The position numbers and the translations under genes were made by a program. Below the pieces are notes generated by a model. The model searched no databases and was not told where the DNA came from. It saw only the letters and a list, made by a program, of their open reading frames with translations. This document shows positions 43,093 to 51,845 of a DNA stretch of 64,000 nucleotides, in pieces. Positions within the stretch are counted from its first letter, which is position 1. Every line of letters begins with the position of its first letter. Source of the stretch: GCA-2709075 sp038146865 (GTDB lineage: Bacteria; Pseudomonadota; Alphaproteobacteria; MPNO01; UBA2964); assembly GCA_038146865.1 (NCBI GenBank), contig JAYQSL010000002.1, positions 682,001 through 746,000 on the forward strand. The letters run 5' to 3'.

Positions 43093-44472
43093 TTATGCTC
43101 TCCGCATTTTGCGACGACAATCAACGAGCAGGGACAAAACCTCAAATGGCTGCTCAACCTCCAGGTAGCATGGAACCCCTTCCGGCTCCAAAAGCTCTTT
43201 AGCAGCAATATTATGTTTGTGCTCGCCCATGAAAGTAACATAAATCGGTTTTGCTGGATAACGGTTAGCCAACTGAGGAATAAAATTCAGGTCGGGGATA
43301 CCAGTCTCGGTAGTCAGCATAAGTATAGCGACGACCGCATCTATATTACGATCGATAAGTACGGCTTCTAGAGCGTCTTTGTAAGCCACCTCGTATCCGT
43401 GCATACCGACAGATCCAAATATATCTACGGGGTTCCGCATTCGAATAAAAGGCGGCGCTAGGTCCTGCAATCGTTTCCTCGTTTTCTCCTCTAATTTTGG
43501 AACATCCAGTCCAAGATTACGACAGACGTCGGTGAGACAAACCGTAAACGCCCCCGACGGAGAGAGAAAAGAAACCCGGTTGCCCTTCGGAAGAGCCATA
43601 ACGTCCAAAGCTTTGGCAACATGAAAGAGTTGCGAATACTTCGAAAGCCTTGTTATACCCGCCTGCTCTATTGCTCCATCAACTATGCGACCATCAGCTG
43701 CCAATGAGCCGGTGTGTGCTAAAGCCGCCTGTGCCCCAGCATCGGATGCCCCACCTTTCAATAAAAATACTGGTTTCTGTTGAGAAACTCTTCTGGCAAC
43801 TCTCAAGAACCGCGTTGGGTTAACAACGCTCTCAAGATACATAAAAATGGATTTAGTCTCCGGGTCCTGGCCATAAAATTCGAGAATATCAGACTCGTTG
43901 AGGTCAACCTTATTTCCTAATCCACAAGACCGGGCTACACCATAATTTTCAGCGCTTAATAAATGCCGAATAGAAATGCCGCAAAAATTGCCAGTTTGCG
44001 CGATATAGGAAACACTGCCCCTCCGCAATTCACCAACGGGAAAAAAACTTGAGGTAAAATTGGCGGGTACGGAAATGTGACCGGTCGTATTGGGACCTAA
44101 AACTCTTACACCAGAGTCTCTTATTGCCTCGGCCAAGTCGGCTTGAAGCCCCTCTCCCATCTCATCAACTTCTGCAAATCCGCTGGCAGCGAGAACAACT
44201 GCCGTAATGCCTTTTACACCCAATGCCCGCACTGTTTCCGGCACCAATCCCGCAGGCAATGTCACAACGGCTTGATCTATGCCCGCAGGTAGCTCGTCAA
44301 TCGATCTGGCTACCGGGCGGCCCTCGATCTCTCCACCTCTGGGGTTAACCAAAAAAATTTCGCCTTGGTAGCCATTATCCAACATATTTCTCAAGACAAC
44401 GTTGCCTGGCTTGCCAGTTGAACCTGATGCCCCGATTACCGCTACCGATCCCGGATTGAAAAATTTCTCCAT
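43093..44472 (-). CDS. ADP-forming acyl-CoA synthetase, alpha (CoA-binding) subunit
   Basis: A 459-residue succinyl-CoA-synthetase-like protein. Residues 1-130 form a CoA-binding Rossmann domain (GSVAVIGASGSTGKPGNVVL), and His253 in AALAHTGSLA is the probable phosphorylated histidine. ADP-forming enzymes make acyl-CoA from acid, CoA and ATP without AMP, or run backward to make ATP. The ATG at 44472 lies 16 bases after the beta gene; the open frame reaches back to 44508, overlapping it. The acid is unknown. Confidence 0.87.
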   Translation of the reverse strand: MEKFFNPGSVAVIGASGSTGKPGNVVLRNMLDNGYQGEIFLVNPRGGEIEGRPVARSIDELPAGIDQAVVTLPAGLVPETVRALGVKGITAVVLAASGFAEVDEMGEGLQADLAEAIRDSGVRVLGPNTTGHISVPANFTSSFFPVGELRRGSVSYIAQTGNFCGISIRHLLSAENYGVARSCGLGNKVDLNESDILEFYGQDPETKSIFMYLESVVNPTRFLRVARRVSQQKPVFLLKGGASDAGAQAALAHTGSLAADGRIVDGAIEQAGITRLSKYSQLFHVAKALDVMALPKGNRVSFLSPSGAFTVCLTDVCRNLGLDVPKLEEKTRKRLQDLAPPFIRMRNPVDIFGSVGMHGYEVAYKDALEAVLIDRNIDAVVAILMLTTETGIPDLNFIPQLANRYPAKPIYVTFMGEHKHNIAAKELLEPEGVPCYLEVEQPFEVLSLLVDCRRKMRRA

Positions 44473-44488
44473 AATTGAGGACAAAGGC

Positions 44489-45181
44489 TTAGACCCCTGA
44501 AAGCACAATCAATCCGTCAACAGCGATCGGTTTTGCACCTCTCAAAATCAAGGGATTTATGTCAATTTCTTCTATTTCAGGATGGTCTAAGGCAATCTGC
44601 CCAACGGCCATTAGAGCATGTACGAGTACTTCCTTATCGGCTGCGGGCATGCCGCGGACTTCATCAAGTATTTTATGAGCCCTTATCCCTTTCAGCATAT
44701 CGCGGGCATCTTTTTTTCTTAAGGGGGCAACACGAAAAATGACATCTTGTAATATCTCGGTGAAAATTCCTCCCAACCCAAACATTACAGATGGACCAAA
44801 GCCCGGATCACGGTGCATCCCAATCATGATCTCTCGAGGACCTTTGACCATTTCTTGCACCAACCAGTTACCGTCATATCCACGACCAGCTTTTTTATTT
44901 AGAGAAGTCCATGCCTCATTCAGCTCTTTTTGACTGGATAAATTTACTGCCACCAATCCCTTTTCAGTTTTATGCGCTTCGTCGGCAGAGCAGGCTTTTA
45001 AGACAACTGGGTATTTTATTTTTTTCGCCGCATTACGCGCCTGGGATGCTGAAGCCACCAGAACCTCCCTGCTCACAGGAATTCCGTAGGCTGCCAGTAC
45101 TCTCTTACTCTCATATTCGGTCAATGTTCTTTGACCACGTTTGATCGCAGCGTCAATAATCTTCTTTGTTCGCGTTGACAT
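44489..45181 (-). CDS. ADP-forming acyl-CoA synthetase, beta (ATP-grasp) subunit
   Basis: A 230-residue ATP-grasp protein: TEYESKRVLAAYGIPVSRE near the start, KYPVVLKACSADEAHKTEKG, EIMIGMHRDPGFGPSVMFGLGG, and IDINPLILRG for metal binding. In many bacteria this domain is fused to the CoA-binding part; here it is a separate gene encoded before it. It follows the MDR gene by 5 bases. Together with the alpha gene it should form a complete synthetase. Confidence 0.9.
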   Translation of the reverse strand: MSTRTKKIIDAAIKRGQRTLTEYESKRVLAAYGIPVSREVLVASASQARNAAKKIKYPVVLKACSADEAHKTEKGLVAVNLSSQKELNEAWTSLNKKAGRGYDGNWLVQEMVKGPREIMIGMHRDPGFGPSVMFGLGGIFTEILQDVIFRVAPLRKKDARDMLKGIRAHKILDEVRGMPAADKEVLVHALMAVGQIALDHPEIEEIDINPLILRGAKPIAVDGLIVLSGV

Positions 45182-45186
45182 CTTAT

Positions 45187-46179
45187 CTACCCACGTCCTG
45201 TGATCATAACGGCCTTACCCGCGCTTTTGCCTTTGCCAATTTGAGATACAACATCCAACCAATTCTCTAGAGGTGCCCGCGTTGAAATTCGTGGTTTTAT
45301 TTTTTCTTCTGCATACATCCGAAAGATATCCTCAGCTGCAGCCCTTATGATCTCTGGTTTAAATCTAAAGTGAAGGTCTAATGCCATTCCCGACATGGTT
45401 AAATTTTTCACGTTAAAATAATTTGGCCTTGCTGTTGGGATACCGTCAACAAACCCTATGACGACAATCCTCCCCGCAAACGCTAAGGCTCTCAAAGCCG
45501 CATCAAAAAACTGACCCCCAACTGGATCCAGGCATATATCCACGCCTCCCTTGCCAACGGCTTCAAATACCTGAGATCTCAGAGACTCCTTGGGCTCCGC
45601 TCGACTAAGGTCCACAACAAAGTCCGCACCATTCTCTAAAACAATTTCACGACTTGTCTGACTTAAAGATGCCCCGACCGCAATACCATCCTTGGCTTTA
45701 ATGATTTGAACCGCCGCAAGTCCAACTCCACCGCTGGCGCCAAGCACAAGAACTTTTTCTCCCGTGTGATAGTTTCCGCGTTCCATCAACGCTACCCAAG
45801 CCGTCATGTATGTTGTTATCATTCCAGCGGCAGTCTCAAAATCAACATGGTCTGGCAAGGAGAAACATCGAGCCTCAGGCGCAACCGCTTGCTCTGCATA
45901 ACCACCCCAGGCCACTATTGCCACTACACGATCACCCGGTTTGAATTTGGTCACATTATCTCCGACTGCGATAATAGTGCCTGATATATCTCTGCCCGGC
46001 GTGAAGGGCCTGGCCGGTTTGGTCTGATAAAGCCCCTGCATCATTAACGTGTCGGGAAAGTTCACCCCGATCGCCTGGACGTCGATAAGCACTTCCCCGT
46101 CTGAGACCTGGGGAGGATCAACTTCTTTTAGTCTATGGGAGTCGACCGGACCAAATTCATCAATGACTACTGCGCGCAT
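45187..46179 (-). CDS. Zinc-free MDR oxidoreductase (quinone oxidoreductase type)
   Basis: A 330-residue MDR protein: PFTPGRDISGTIIAVGDNVTKFKPGDRVVA in the GroES-like half, and VLVLGASGGVGLAAVQIIKA in the cofactor half, without alcohol-dehydrogenase zinc ligands. It is a paralogue of the enzyme at 23017-24033; both lie beside an acyl-CoA-forming enzyme, suggesting an acyl-CoA (enoyl) reductase role. First gene of the MDR-beta-alpha-HpaB operon; AAGG lies 9 bases before the ATG at 46179. Confidence 0.87.
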   Translation of the reverse strand: MRAVVIDEFGPVDSHRLKEVDPPQVSDGEVLIDVQAIGVNFPDTLMMQGLYQTKPARPFTPGRDISGTIIAVGDNVTKFKPGDRVVAIVAWGGYAEQAVAPEARCFSLPDHVDFETAAGMITTYMTAWVALMERGNYHTGEKVLVLGASGGVGLAAVQIIKAKDGIAVGASLSQTSREIVLENGADFVVDLSRAEPKESLRSQVFEAVGKGGVDICLDPVGGQFFDAALRALAFAGRIVVIGFVDGIPTARPNYFNVKNLTMSGMALDLHFRFKPEIIRAAAEDIFRMYAEEKIKPRISTRAPLENWLDVVSQIGKGKSAGKAVMITGRG

Positions 46180-46306
46180 GATAAGTTAACCTTATTTGGG
46201 GCTTTTGTTATGGCTCGGACACTAACATCCGATAAGGGTCACTTAAACCCCGTTTAATTGGATATCAAAGGTATCAAATCTATGATCTTCAGTTAAAATT
46301 AGGTCT

Positions 46307-47656
46307 GTGACCCAGAAAGAGACAATCGCAAATCAAAGACAGCCAGAAGAGCCCATTCCATTTCGGCACGAATATGCCATCTATGGTATCGGCTTATTTG
46401 CTACAACCACTCACTTTATGTTGATGCCAATTGTGCCGCTTTTTGCAGCACAACACTTGGGATTGGAGGCCGGCTTGTTAGCGGGCATAGCTCTTGGATG
46501 CAGGCCCGCATTATCCTTATTTTTCTCAATCCATGCTGGGGTACTGATGGATCGCATCGGCACCAACAGAGTCCTTCTCGCCATGGGTATAGCTGCTCTG
46601 GTGACTCCATTTCTGTATCCAGCGCTGCCGTTTATCTGGGCATTTATCCTAATCCAACTGATTTCTGGAATGACCGACTCTATCGGCTGGATGGGCGCGC
46701 AAACCCTCGTCGGACAGGTCTTAAAGGGCCGAACACGTTACGCGGGTCGGCTCGGAGCCGTAATTCGGATTGGTCATATTGTAGGGCCGCCAGTGGTTGG
46801 TCATACCTGGGATTTAGCCGGCCCCTGGGCGGCATTCAGCCTGGTTGGGCTTTGTGGGGTTGGCTATTTGGTTTGCACGTTAATGTTACCCCCAATACCA
46901 AATTCACGTGAGAGGACTGCAAAAGAAAATGGTACCTCTGTGAGCCCGATCCAATTACGCGATTTGACACCAAGACTGGGAGATTATCTCGCCTCCTTTC
47001 GCCTTTTATCGGTACCAGCGGTCGCGATAACCGTCTTGATAGGCATGATGGTGCATGTGGGTAATAATATTAACAGTACGTTTTTTGTTTATTGGCTGGG
47101 AGAAGTAGAAGGAATTTCTGCAACCCTCATAGGTTATTTAGTCGCGTTGTCATCCGCGACCGCGGCTGCCGGATCCCTCTGGGCAACATCGTTGCGCCGG
47201 AGATTTAAAGCATATTGGATTTTGTGGACCTCGGTATTCGTCGCCTTGATAATTATTTGCATTACGCCGTTGATTTCGAGTCCACCCGTAAAAACTTTGA
47301 TTGGGACAAGCATAGGGTGGCTCATCGAAATATCGCCATTGATAGCGGCCTATATCGGCTTTTGCCTCATGTCCTGCCTGAGAACCTTGTCAAATGGAGT
47401 ACATCAACCGCTTGTAATAAACCTTATGTTGGCAACCGCCGGACCTGAAGCTAAGGGTCAGGCTATTGGATTGAGAGGAACAGCCAATCGCGTAACCTCA
47501 GTCCTCGGGCCAGTCATGTTAGGGTGGTTAGCAGGCCTCATAGGCCTAGAGGCTGGCTTTTATGTCATGGGAGTAATATCAGCAATTTTCATGTTCTGGA
47601 TAGCCTGGCTTATGAAAAAACATCCCGAAATTCATCCGGAGAACCGCAGGCAATGA
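46307..47656 (+). CDS. MFS transporter
   Basis: A 449-residue major facilitator with about 12 membrane segments, distinct from both other MFS groups here: N-terminal EYAIYGIGLFATTTHFMLMP, the motif A-like GVLMDRIGTNRVLL, and PSGKS-free loops. It starts with GTG at 46307. The stop overlaps the amidohydrolase start as ATGA, so the carrier and enzyme are translated together. The likely role is import of the compound hydrolysed by that enzyme. Confidence 0.83.
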   Translation: MTQKETIANQRQPEEPIPFRHEYAIYGIGLFATTTHFMLMPIVPLFAAQHLGLEAGLLAGIALGCRPALSLFFSIHAGVLMDRIGTNRVLLAMGIAALVTPFLYPALPFIWAFILIQLISGMTDSIGWMGAQTLVGQVLKGRTRYAGRLGAVIRIGHIVGPPVVGHTWDLAGPWAAFSLVGLCGVGYLVCTLMLPPIPNSRERTAKENGTSVSPIQLRDLTPRLGDYLASFRLLSVPAVAITVLIGMMVHVGNNINSTFFVYWLGEVEGISATLIGYLVALSSATAAAGSLWATSLRRRFKAYWILWTSVFVALIIICITPLISSPPVKTLIGTSIGWLIEISPLIAAYIGFCLMSCLRTLSNGVHQPLVINLMLATAGPEAKGQAIGLRGTANRVTSVLGPVMLGWLAGLIGLEAGFYVMGVISAIFMFWIAWLMKKHPEIHPENRRQ

Positions 47657-49191
47657 ATAATTTGATGATTACCGGCGCCAGAGTAATGTCGCCGAACGCC
47701 GATCCGCATCAACCGCCCGTGGCAGACATTTTTATTCGTGACGGTAAAATTTCGAAAATTGGCAAAAACCTGGTAGAAAAGGAATTTGTTGCTGATGCTG
47801 AGGTGATTGATGCCTCAGAGATGATAGCGATCCCCGGTTTTATAAACGCGCACTATCACTCGCACGATACCCTCGCTAAGGGCGTGATGGAGGAAACTCC
47901 CCTCGAAACTTGGCGACTTTTAGCTCTGCCGCCACAATATCCCAAACGGTCGCGTGCCGAAATTCGAGCTCGCACACTCATAGGAGCCCTGGAGTGTCTT
48001 CGCTCAGGCATGACATGCATTCAGGATATGGTCACGCTTTATCCATTTGACCCCGATCATCTCGAAGCCGTTATCGAGGCATATGAAGAAATTGGGATAC
48101 GGGCTGTGGTCGCGCTCCAATATGCTGACATTAGAGGCATTGAAACTATTCCATTCTGGAAAGAAGTTTTCCCACAAGAAATGCACGGAAGTCTCTCCAC
48201 CGCTGCTGAGCCCGACCCTGAATTTGACCAATTGGGATACTTCGTCGACCGTTGGCTAAAACCCAAAGCTGCAGGATCTAGAATTTCATGGGCTTTGGGC
48301 CCAAGCGCTCCAGAACGGTGCTCCCCAAAACTGATAGAAAGGACAGTTGACCTATCAAAAGCCTTTAATCTTCCCATTTTCTCTCATATTTACGAGAGTA
48401 AAGGTATGGCCCTTCAGGCCAGGCAGGAATATCCGCAACACGGGGGATCGCTCATTCGACGGCTTGAGTCAGAGGGCCTATTGGGTCCCCGGCTAAATCT
48501 GGCCCATTCGGTTTGGTTGCTTGAAGAGGAAATAGAGATCCTAGCGCGCACCGAAACAAAGGTTGTGATCAATCCGCTCTCTAATCTTAAGCTAAAATCG
48601 GGAATACCGCCTATTTTAGCATTGGAAAACGCAGGGGTCAGCCTGGGATTGGGCTGCGATAACTGTTCGTGCTCAGACGCTCAAAATATGTTCCAAGCAA
48701 TGAAATTATTCTGTCTGATGGTTGCAGTTAGTCACAAAGAAGCTGGCCCAGCGCAAGCCCCGCAAGCTTTTAAAGCTGCGACCGAGGGAGGGGCCAAAGC
48801 GGTCCTCATGGAAGATAAGATTGGGATGCTTAAAGTAGGAATGGCTGCAGATATAACATTGATAGATCTTAGTGATCCCTCTTATGTCCCTTTGAACTCC
48901 GCCCAACGGCAAATTGTATACACTGAAGGGGGGCGTGGTGTAAGAACCGTCATAATCGATGGCAAAATTGTAATTCGAGACGGTAAATTACAAACAATGG
49001 ATGAGAGAGCATTGCTCGAGGAAGTAAAAGAAGTCGTACCTGGATTCCAAAGAGATTTTAATGCCATTAAGGAGAGAGTTGAGAATATGTCACCTTGGCT
49101 TGATGAAGCTCATCGTAGAATTTGGGACCAGGAAACGGGTGGGGACAGGCTATTTAAGGACCCTCTTTTCTGGAAGGAAGCCAAATTTTAG
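47653..49191 (+). CDS. Atz/Trz-type amidohydrolase (deaminase family)
   Basis: A 512-residue metal-dependent hydrolase of the cytosine/guanine deaminase, AtzA/TrzN group. The metal motif is NAHYHSHDTLAKG (His67, His69), then SHIYESKG with the second histidine, LAHSVWL for the third, and GLGCDNCSCSDAQNMF holding the aspartate. The N-terminal strands (residues 3-60) and C-terminal strands form the usual composite sandwich. The ATG at 47653 overlaps the MFS stop. It removes amino or chloro groups from N-heterocycles, or opens cyclic amides; the substrate is unknown. Confidence 0.87.
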   Translation: MNNLMITGARVMSPNADPHQPPVADIFIRDGKISKIGKNLVEKEFVADAEVIDASEMIAIPGFINAHYHSHDTLAKGVMEETPLETWRLLALPPQYPKRSRAEIRARTLIGALECLRSGMTCIQDMVTLYPFDPDHLEAVIEAYEEIGIRAVVALQYADIRGIETIPFWKEVFPQEMHGSLSTAAEPDPEFDQLGYFVDRWLKPKAAGSRISWALGPSAPERCSPKLIERTVDLSKAFNLPIFSHIYESKGMALQARQEYPQHGGSLIRRLESEGLLGPRLNLAHSVWLLEEEIEILARTETKVVINPLSNLKLKSGIPPILALENAGVSLGLGCDNCSCSDAQNMFQAMKLFCLMVAVSHKEAGPAQAPQAFKAATEGGAKAVLMEDKIGMLKVGMAADITLIDLSDPSYVPLNSAQRQIVYTEGGRGVRTVIIDGKIVIRDGKLQTMDERALLEEVKEVVPGFQRDFNAIKERVENMSPWLDEAHRRIWDQETGGDRLFKDPLFWKEAKF

Positions 49192-49294
49192 AAAAATAAT
49201 CCCTGCAAGTCTTCGCAATAACCCAACGGTATTTTTGAGATTTTTTTATTAACAATCAAATTCTTAATAGCTTATGCAGTGATCAAAACGGTGC

Positions 49295-50701
49295 TCAACA
49301 TAACCAATCTTTAAGATTAATCCTATTCCATACGTCAGCAGGCGGTCGAATAGGTTCTTCAAAAGACTTGTTGACCGGCCGAGTTGCATCAAAAATCATT
49401 TTTGTATTCAAAGGACCCCGCTCATCCCTGACCTCACCATATGCCGAGGGATTAAGATGCGAACCAAGCGCATTGGGGATCAACGTCAGATCCCGATCCG
49501 CTTCCATGCAAGTATTCACTGCCCAAAGGACCCTACTGTCATCATAAATATCAACATCGTGATCCACAATAATCGCCGTTTTGATATTGGGATTTGCGGC
49601 TAGTGCGGCTATACCCGCCGATTTTCCTTGTCCAGCGACGGTTTTTTTTATCGAGACGTAGGTCATAAACCGGCATGATCCTGCCACTGGAACCGAGACC
49701 GCAGTAACTCCAGGAACCAGGCGTCTTACGCTGTCATATACACAACTTTCTAGTGAAAGGGCGTTCGCCAAATTGTGCTCTTGATGAGCAGGGTCCAGAT
49801 CATGATAGAGAGCATCCTCTCGCCGCGTAATTGCGGTAACATGCATCAGCCCTATTTGCTCTTTATGAGGTCCATAAAAATTTGTAAATTCTGCAAATGG
49901 GCCGTCCGATGTCTCTGAAAGGGGATCAAGATAGCCCTCAATAACGATTTCAGCGAAAGCTGGAACAGGAAGATCAACAGTTTCCGCATCTGTCACCGCC
50001 AAACCTTCCCCTAACAAACCGCCCATAACGTCTAACTCCGATGTTTCGATAGAACCCTCTGCTAACGAACCAATCAGGGCAGCTGGATGATGCCCAATAA
50101 ATAAGATCGCCTCCATCCTCTTTTTTAATTCAGCGCAGCGCCGATAAATATGAGCGGCATGGTGGGCAGGGTTAAACATGCATCCGATTGCATTAGGTGT
50201 CTTCAATTCGTGCCGATACATTCCTGTATTAATTACACCCGAGTCAGGGTCGCGGATGAGAAGCACGCCACAGGTTATGTATTTTCCAGAGTCTTTCTCG
50301 GAGTGATGAATGAGAGGTAATTTTGTAAGATCCACATCCTTGTCTTTTTCAATGACCTGCCGAACGGGAGCGTCAGATTGGCGAACATAGACTGGTTCAA
50401 TAGGGTTCGCTGTTTTTTCTCGAAAGGCCTGCAAAATTTTAGAGCGTTGTTCCCCGGGGTCTATCCCCAAGGCAAGACCCAGGAGATCGTAGCTACCAAA
50501 CATATTGGAAACCAACGGTAAATTTGATCCGACCACATTTTCAAATCTTAAAAAAGGGAACCGCCCTTCTTTAGCCAACTTTTGCTGGATGACGCAGGTT
50601 TCAAGTTTTGGATCAACGGCCCGCTCTACTCTTTGAAAAAAATTCGGGCCGAGCTGACGCGCCTCTGAAATAAACGTCCGCAAATCTTTTGACGCTTTCA
50701 T
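49295..50701 (-). CDS. UbiD-family prenylated-FMN-dependent decarboxylase (standard form)
   Basis: A 468-residue UbiD. Active-site residues match ferulate decarboxylase numbering patterns: Arg163 in TGMYRHEL, Glu251 and Glu255 in AEIVIEGYLDP, and the DGPFAEFTNFYG loop with Glu271. VDHDVDIYDDSRVLWA is the conserved late segment. Most members work on aromatic or alpha,beta-unsaturated acids. It is convergent with the amidohydrolase gene and divergent from hupE. It differs clearly from the long-form UbiD at 31324-32898, so they are not a recent duplicate. Confidence 0.88.
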   Translation of the reverse strand: MKASKDLRTFISEARQLGPNFFQRVERAVDPKLETCVIQQKLAKEGRFPFLRFENVVGSNLPLVSNMFGSYDLLGLALGIDPGEQRSKILQAFREKTANPIEPVYVRQSDAPVRQVIEKDKDVDLTKLPLIHHSEKDSGKYITCGVLLIRDPDSGVINTGMYRHELKTPNAIGCMFNPAHHAAHIYRRCAELKKRMEAILFIGHHPAALIGSLAEGSIETSELDVMGGLLGEGLAVTDAETVDLPVPAFAEIVIEGYLDPLSETSDGPFAEFTNFYGPHKEQIGLMHVTAITRREDALYHDLDPAHQEHNLANALSLESCVYDSVRRLVPGVTAVSVPVAGSCRFMTYVSIKKTVAGQGKSAGIAALAANPNIKTAIIVDHDVDIYDDSRVLWAVNTCMEADRDLTLIPNALGSHLNPSAYGEVRDERGPLNTKMIFDATRPVNKSFEEPIRPPADVWNRINLKDWLC

Positions 50702-50940
50702 GTTCGACCTCCTCTTAACCCCTCTAAGGCTGTTCTGTATTTCTCACTTAAAAAGTCCGGTTTACAAAAACAAAAACCCCAATCCGTATCTTAAAATATT
50801 TATTCCAATCAAACACCCTTAAACTAGAGACCAAAGTCCTTCCGCGGGCGTATAGTTGTTTATGTGATCAGAATTAATAGGGTAGATATGCAGCTCAATT
50901 TGTGATTGCATTTATATGCGTAATAACAGTGAGGATGAAA

Positions 50941-51573
50941 ATGCAGTTAAGACTTATGCCATACATGGTTGGTGCACTTATAATGACTGTCACGCCCTCA
51001 CTGGCTCATCATCCCATGGGCGGTGGTACACCTCAAAATTTCTTGCATGGGTTTCTATCAGGTGTTGGGCACCCAATAATCGGCATCGATCATTTGGCGT
51101 TTATCGTCCTTGTCGGCCTCGGATCAGCTTTACTTGGAGGCAAAAAGCTGCCAGCTGCGACCTTTGTTGCCGCCACCCTGATCGGATGCCTAGCCCTAAT
51201 TGCCGGTGTCGCTCTGCCCTTTGTCGAGATAACAATTGCTCTATCCATAATATTAGTAGCAGGTTACATAATTTTCGGCGGTGTTTTGAACAACCTTGCG
51301 CAGACAATTATTTTTGGAGGAGCAGGGCTGTTCCATGGTTGGGCCTACGGCAAAGCTATTATCGGAGCAGAAGCAGCACCACTTATATCTTATTTATTTG
51401 GCTTTGGACTGACCCAGTGCATCATTGCTATTTTCGTCTCATGGGGAGCCCTTAAAATGTGGCAGGCCCAATCTACCCAGAGCTTTCAACCCCGTATAGC
51501 CGCAGGAATTTGCCTAGGGATTGGGGTCACATTCTTCATTGAACAAATTGAAGGCCTAGCCTTCCAACTTTAA
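50941..51573 (+). CDS. HupE/UreJ-family metal permease
   Basis: A 210-residue membrane protein with a cleavable signal (cut after PSLA), the hallmark HHPMGGGTPQNF metal-binding start of the mature protein, GHPIIGIDHLAFIV in the next segment, and about six membrane helices. HupE/UreJ proteins carry nickel or cobalt; the histidine motif is the ligand site. The ATG at 50941 is preferred over the longer frame from 50902 because GAGG precedes it and the signal peptide then starts cleanly. No hydrogenase or urease genes are near. I see no cobalamin riboswitch in the 239 bases upstream. Confidence 0.87.
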   Translation: MQLRLMPYMVGALIMTVTPSLAHHPMGGGTPQNFLHGFLSGVGHPIIGIDHLAFIVLVGLGSALLGGKKLPAATFVAATLIGCLALIAGVALPFVEITIALSIILVAGYIIFGGVLNNLAQTIIFGGAGLFHGWAYGKAIIGAEAAPLISYLFGFGLTQCIIAIFVSWGALKMWQAQSTQSFQPRIAAGICLGIGVTFFIEQIEGLAFQL

Positions 51574-51609
51574 AAACTTTCAATAATGCCCGTAGTTATT
51601 ACTGAGAAA

Positions 51610-51697
51610 TGGTGCGGGCGGCCGGACTTGAACCGGCACGATCTTATCGATCGAGGGATTTTAAGTCCCTTGTGTCTACCAATTCCACCACGCCCGC
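51610..51697 (-). tRNA. tRNA-Leu (anticodon UAA)
   Basis: An 88-base tRNA with acceptor GCGGGCG pairing to CGCCCGC, a D-loop GGTAGACA, an anticodon stem AGGGA/TCCCT with the loop CTTAAAA (anticodon TAA), a long class II variable arm, and a T-loop GTTCAAGTC. The discriminator A is followed by CCA, which appears to be encoded in the genome (51612-51610). The long variable arm and anticodon fit leucine. Confidence 0.96.
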
Positions 51698-51845
51698 TAA
51701 GCGCCGTGTAGCCTATAGAAAGGCGCCGTTAAACTAGGCCTTTTACCTCTATCGAGCAACCTTCTCCCACCTGATAAACCAGCTAACCTTGATGTAAGAC
51801 TCATCAAAGCGAACACGCGATTTGACCCGGGTTTTACCAGTTATT

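Noticed and set aside
44489..44508. Longer start for the acyl-CoA synthetase alpha subunit overlapping the beta gene
   Set aside because: The ATG at 44472 gives the canonical N-terminus and a normal gap after the beta stop.
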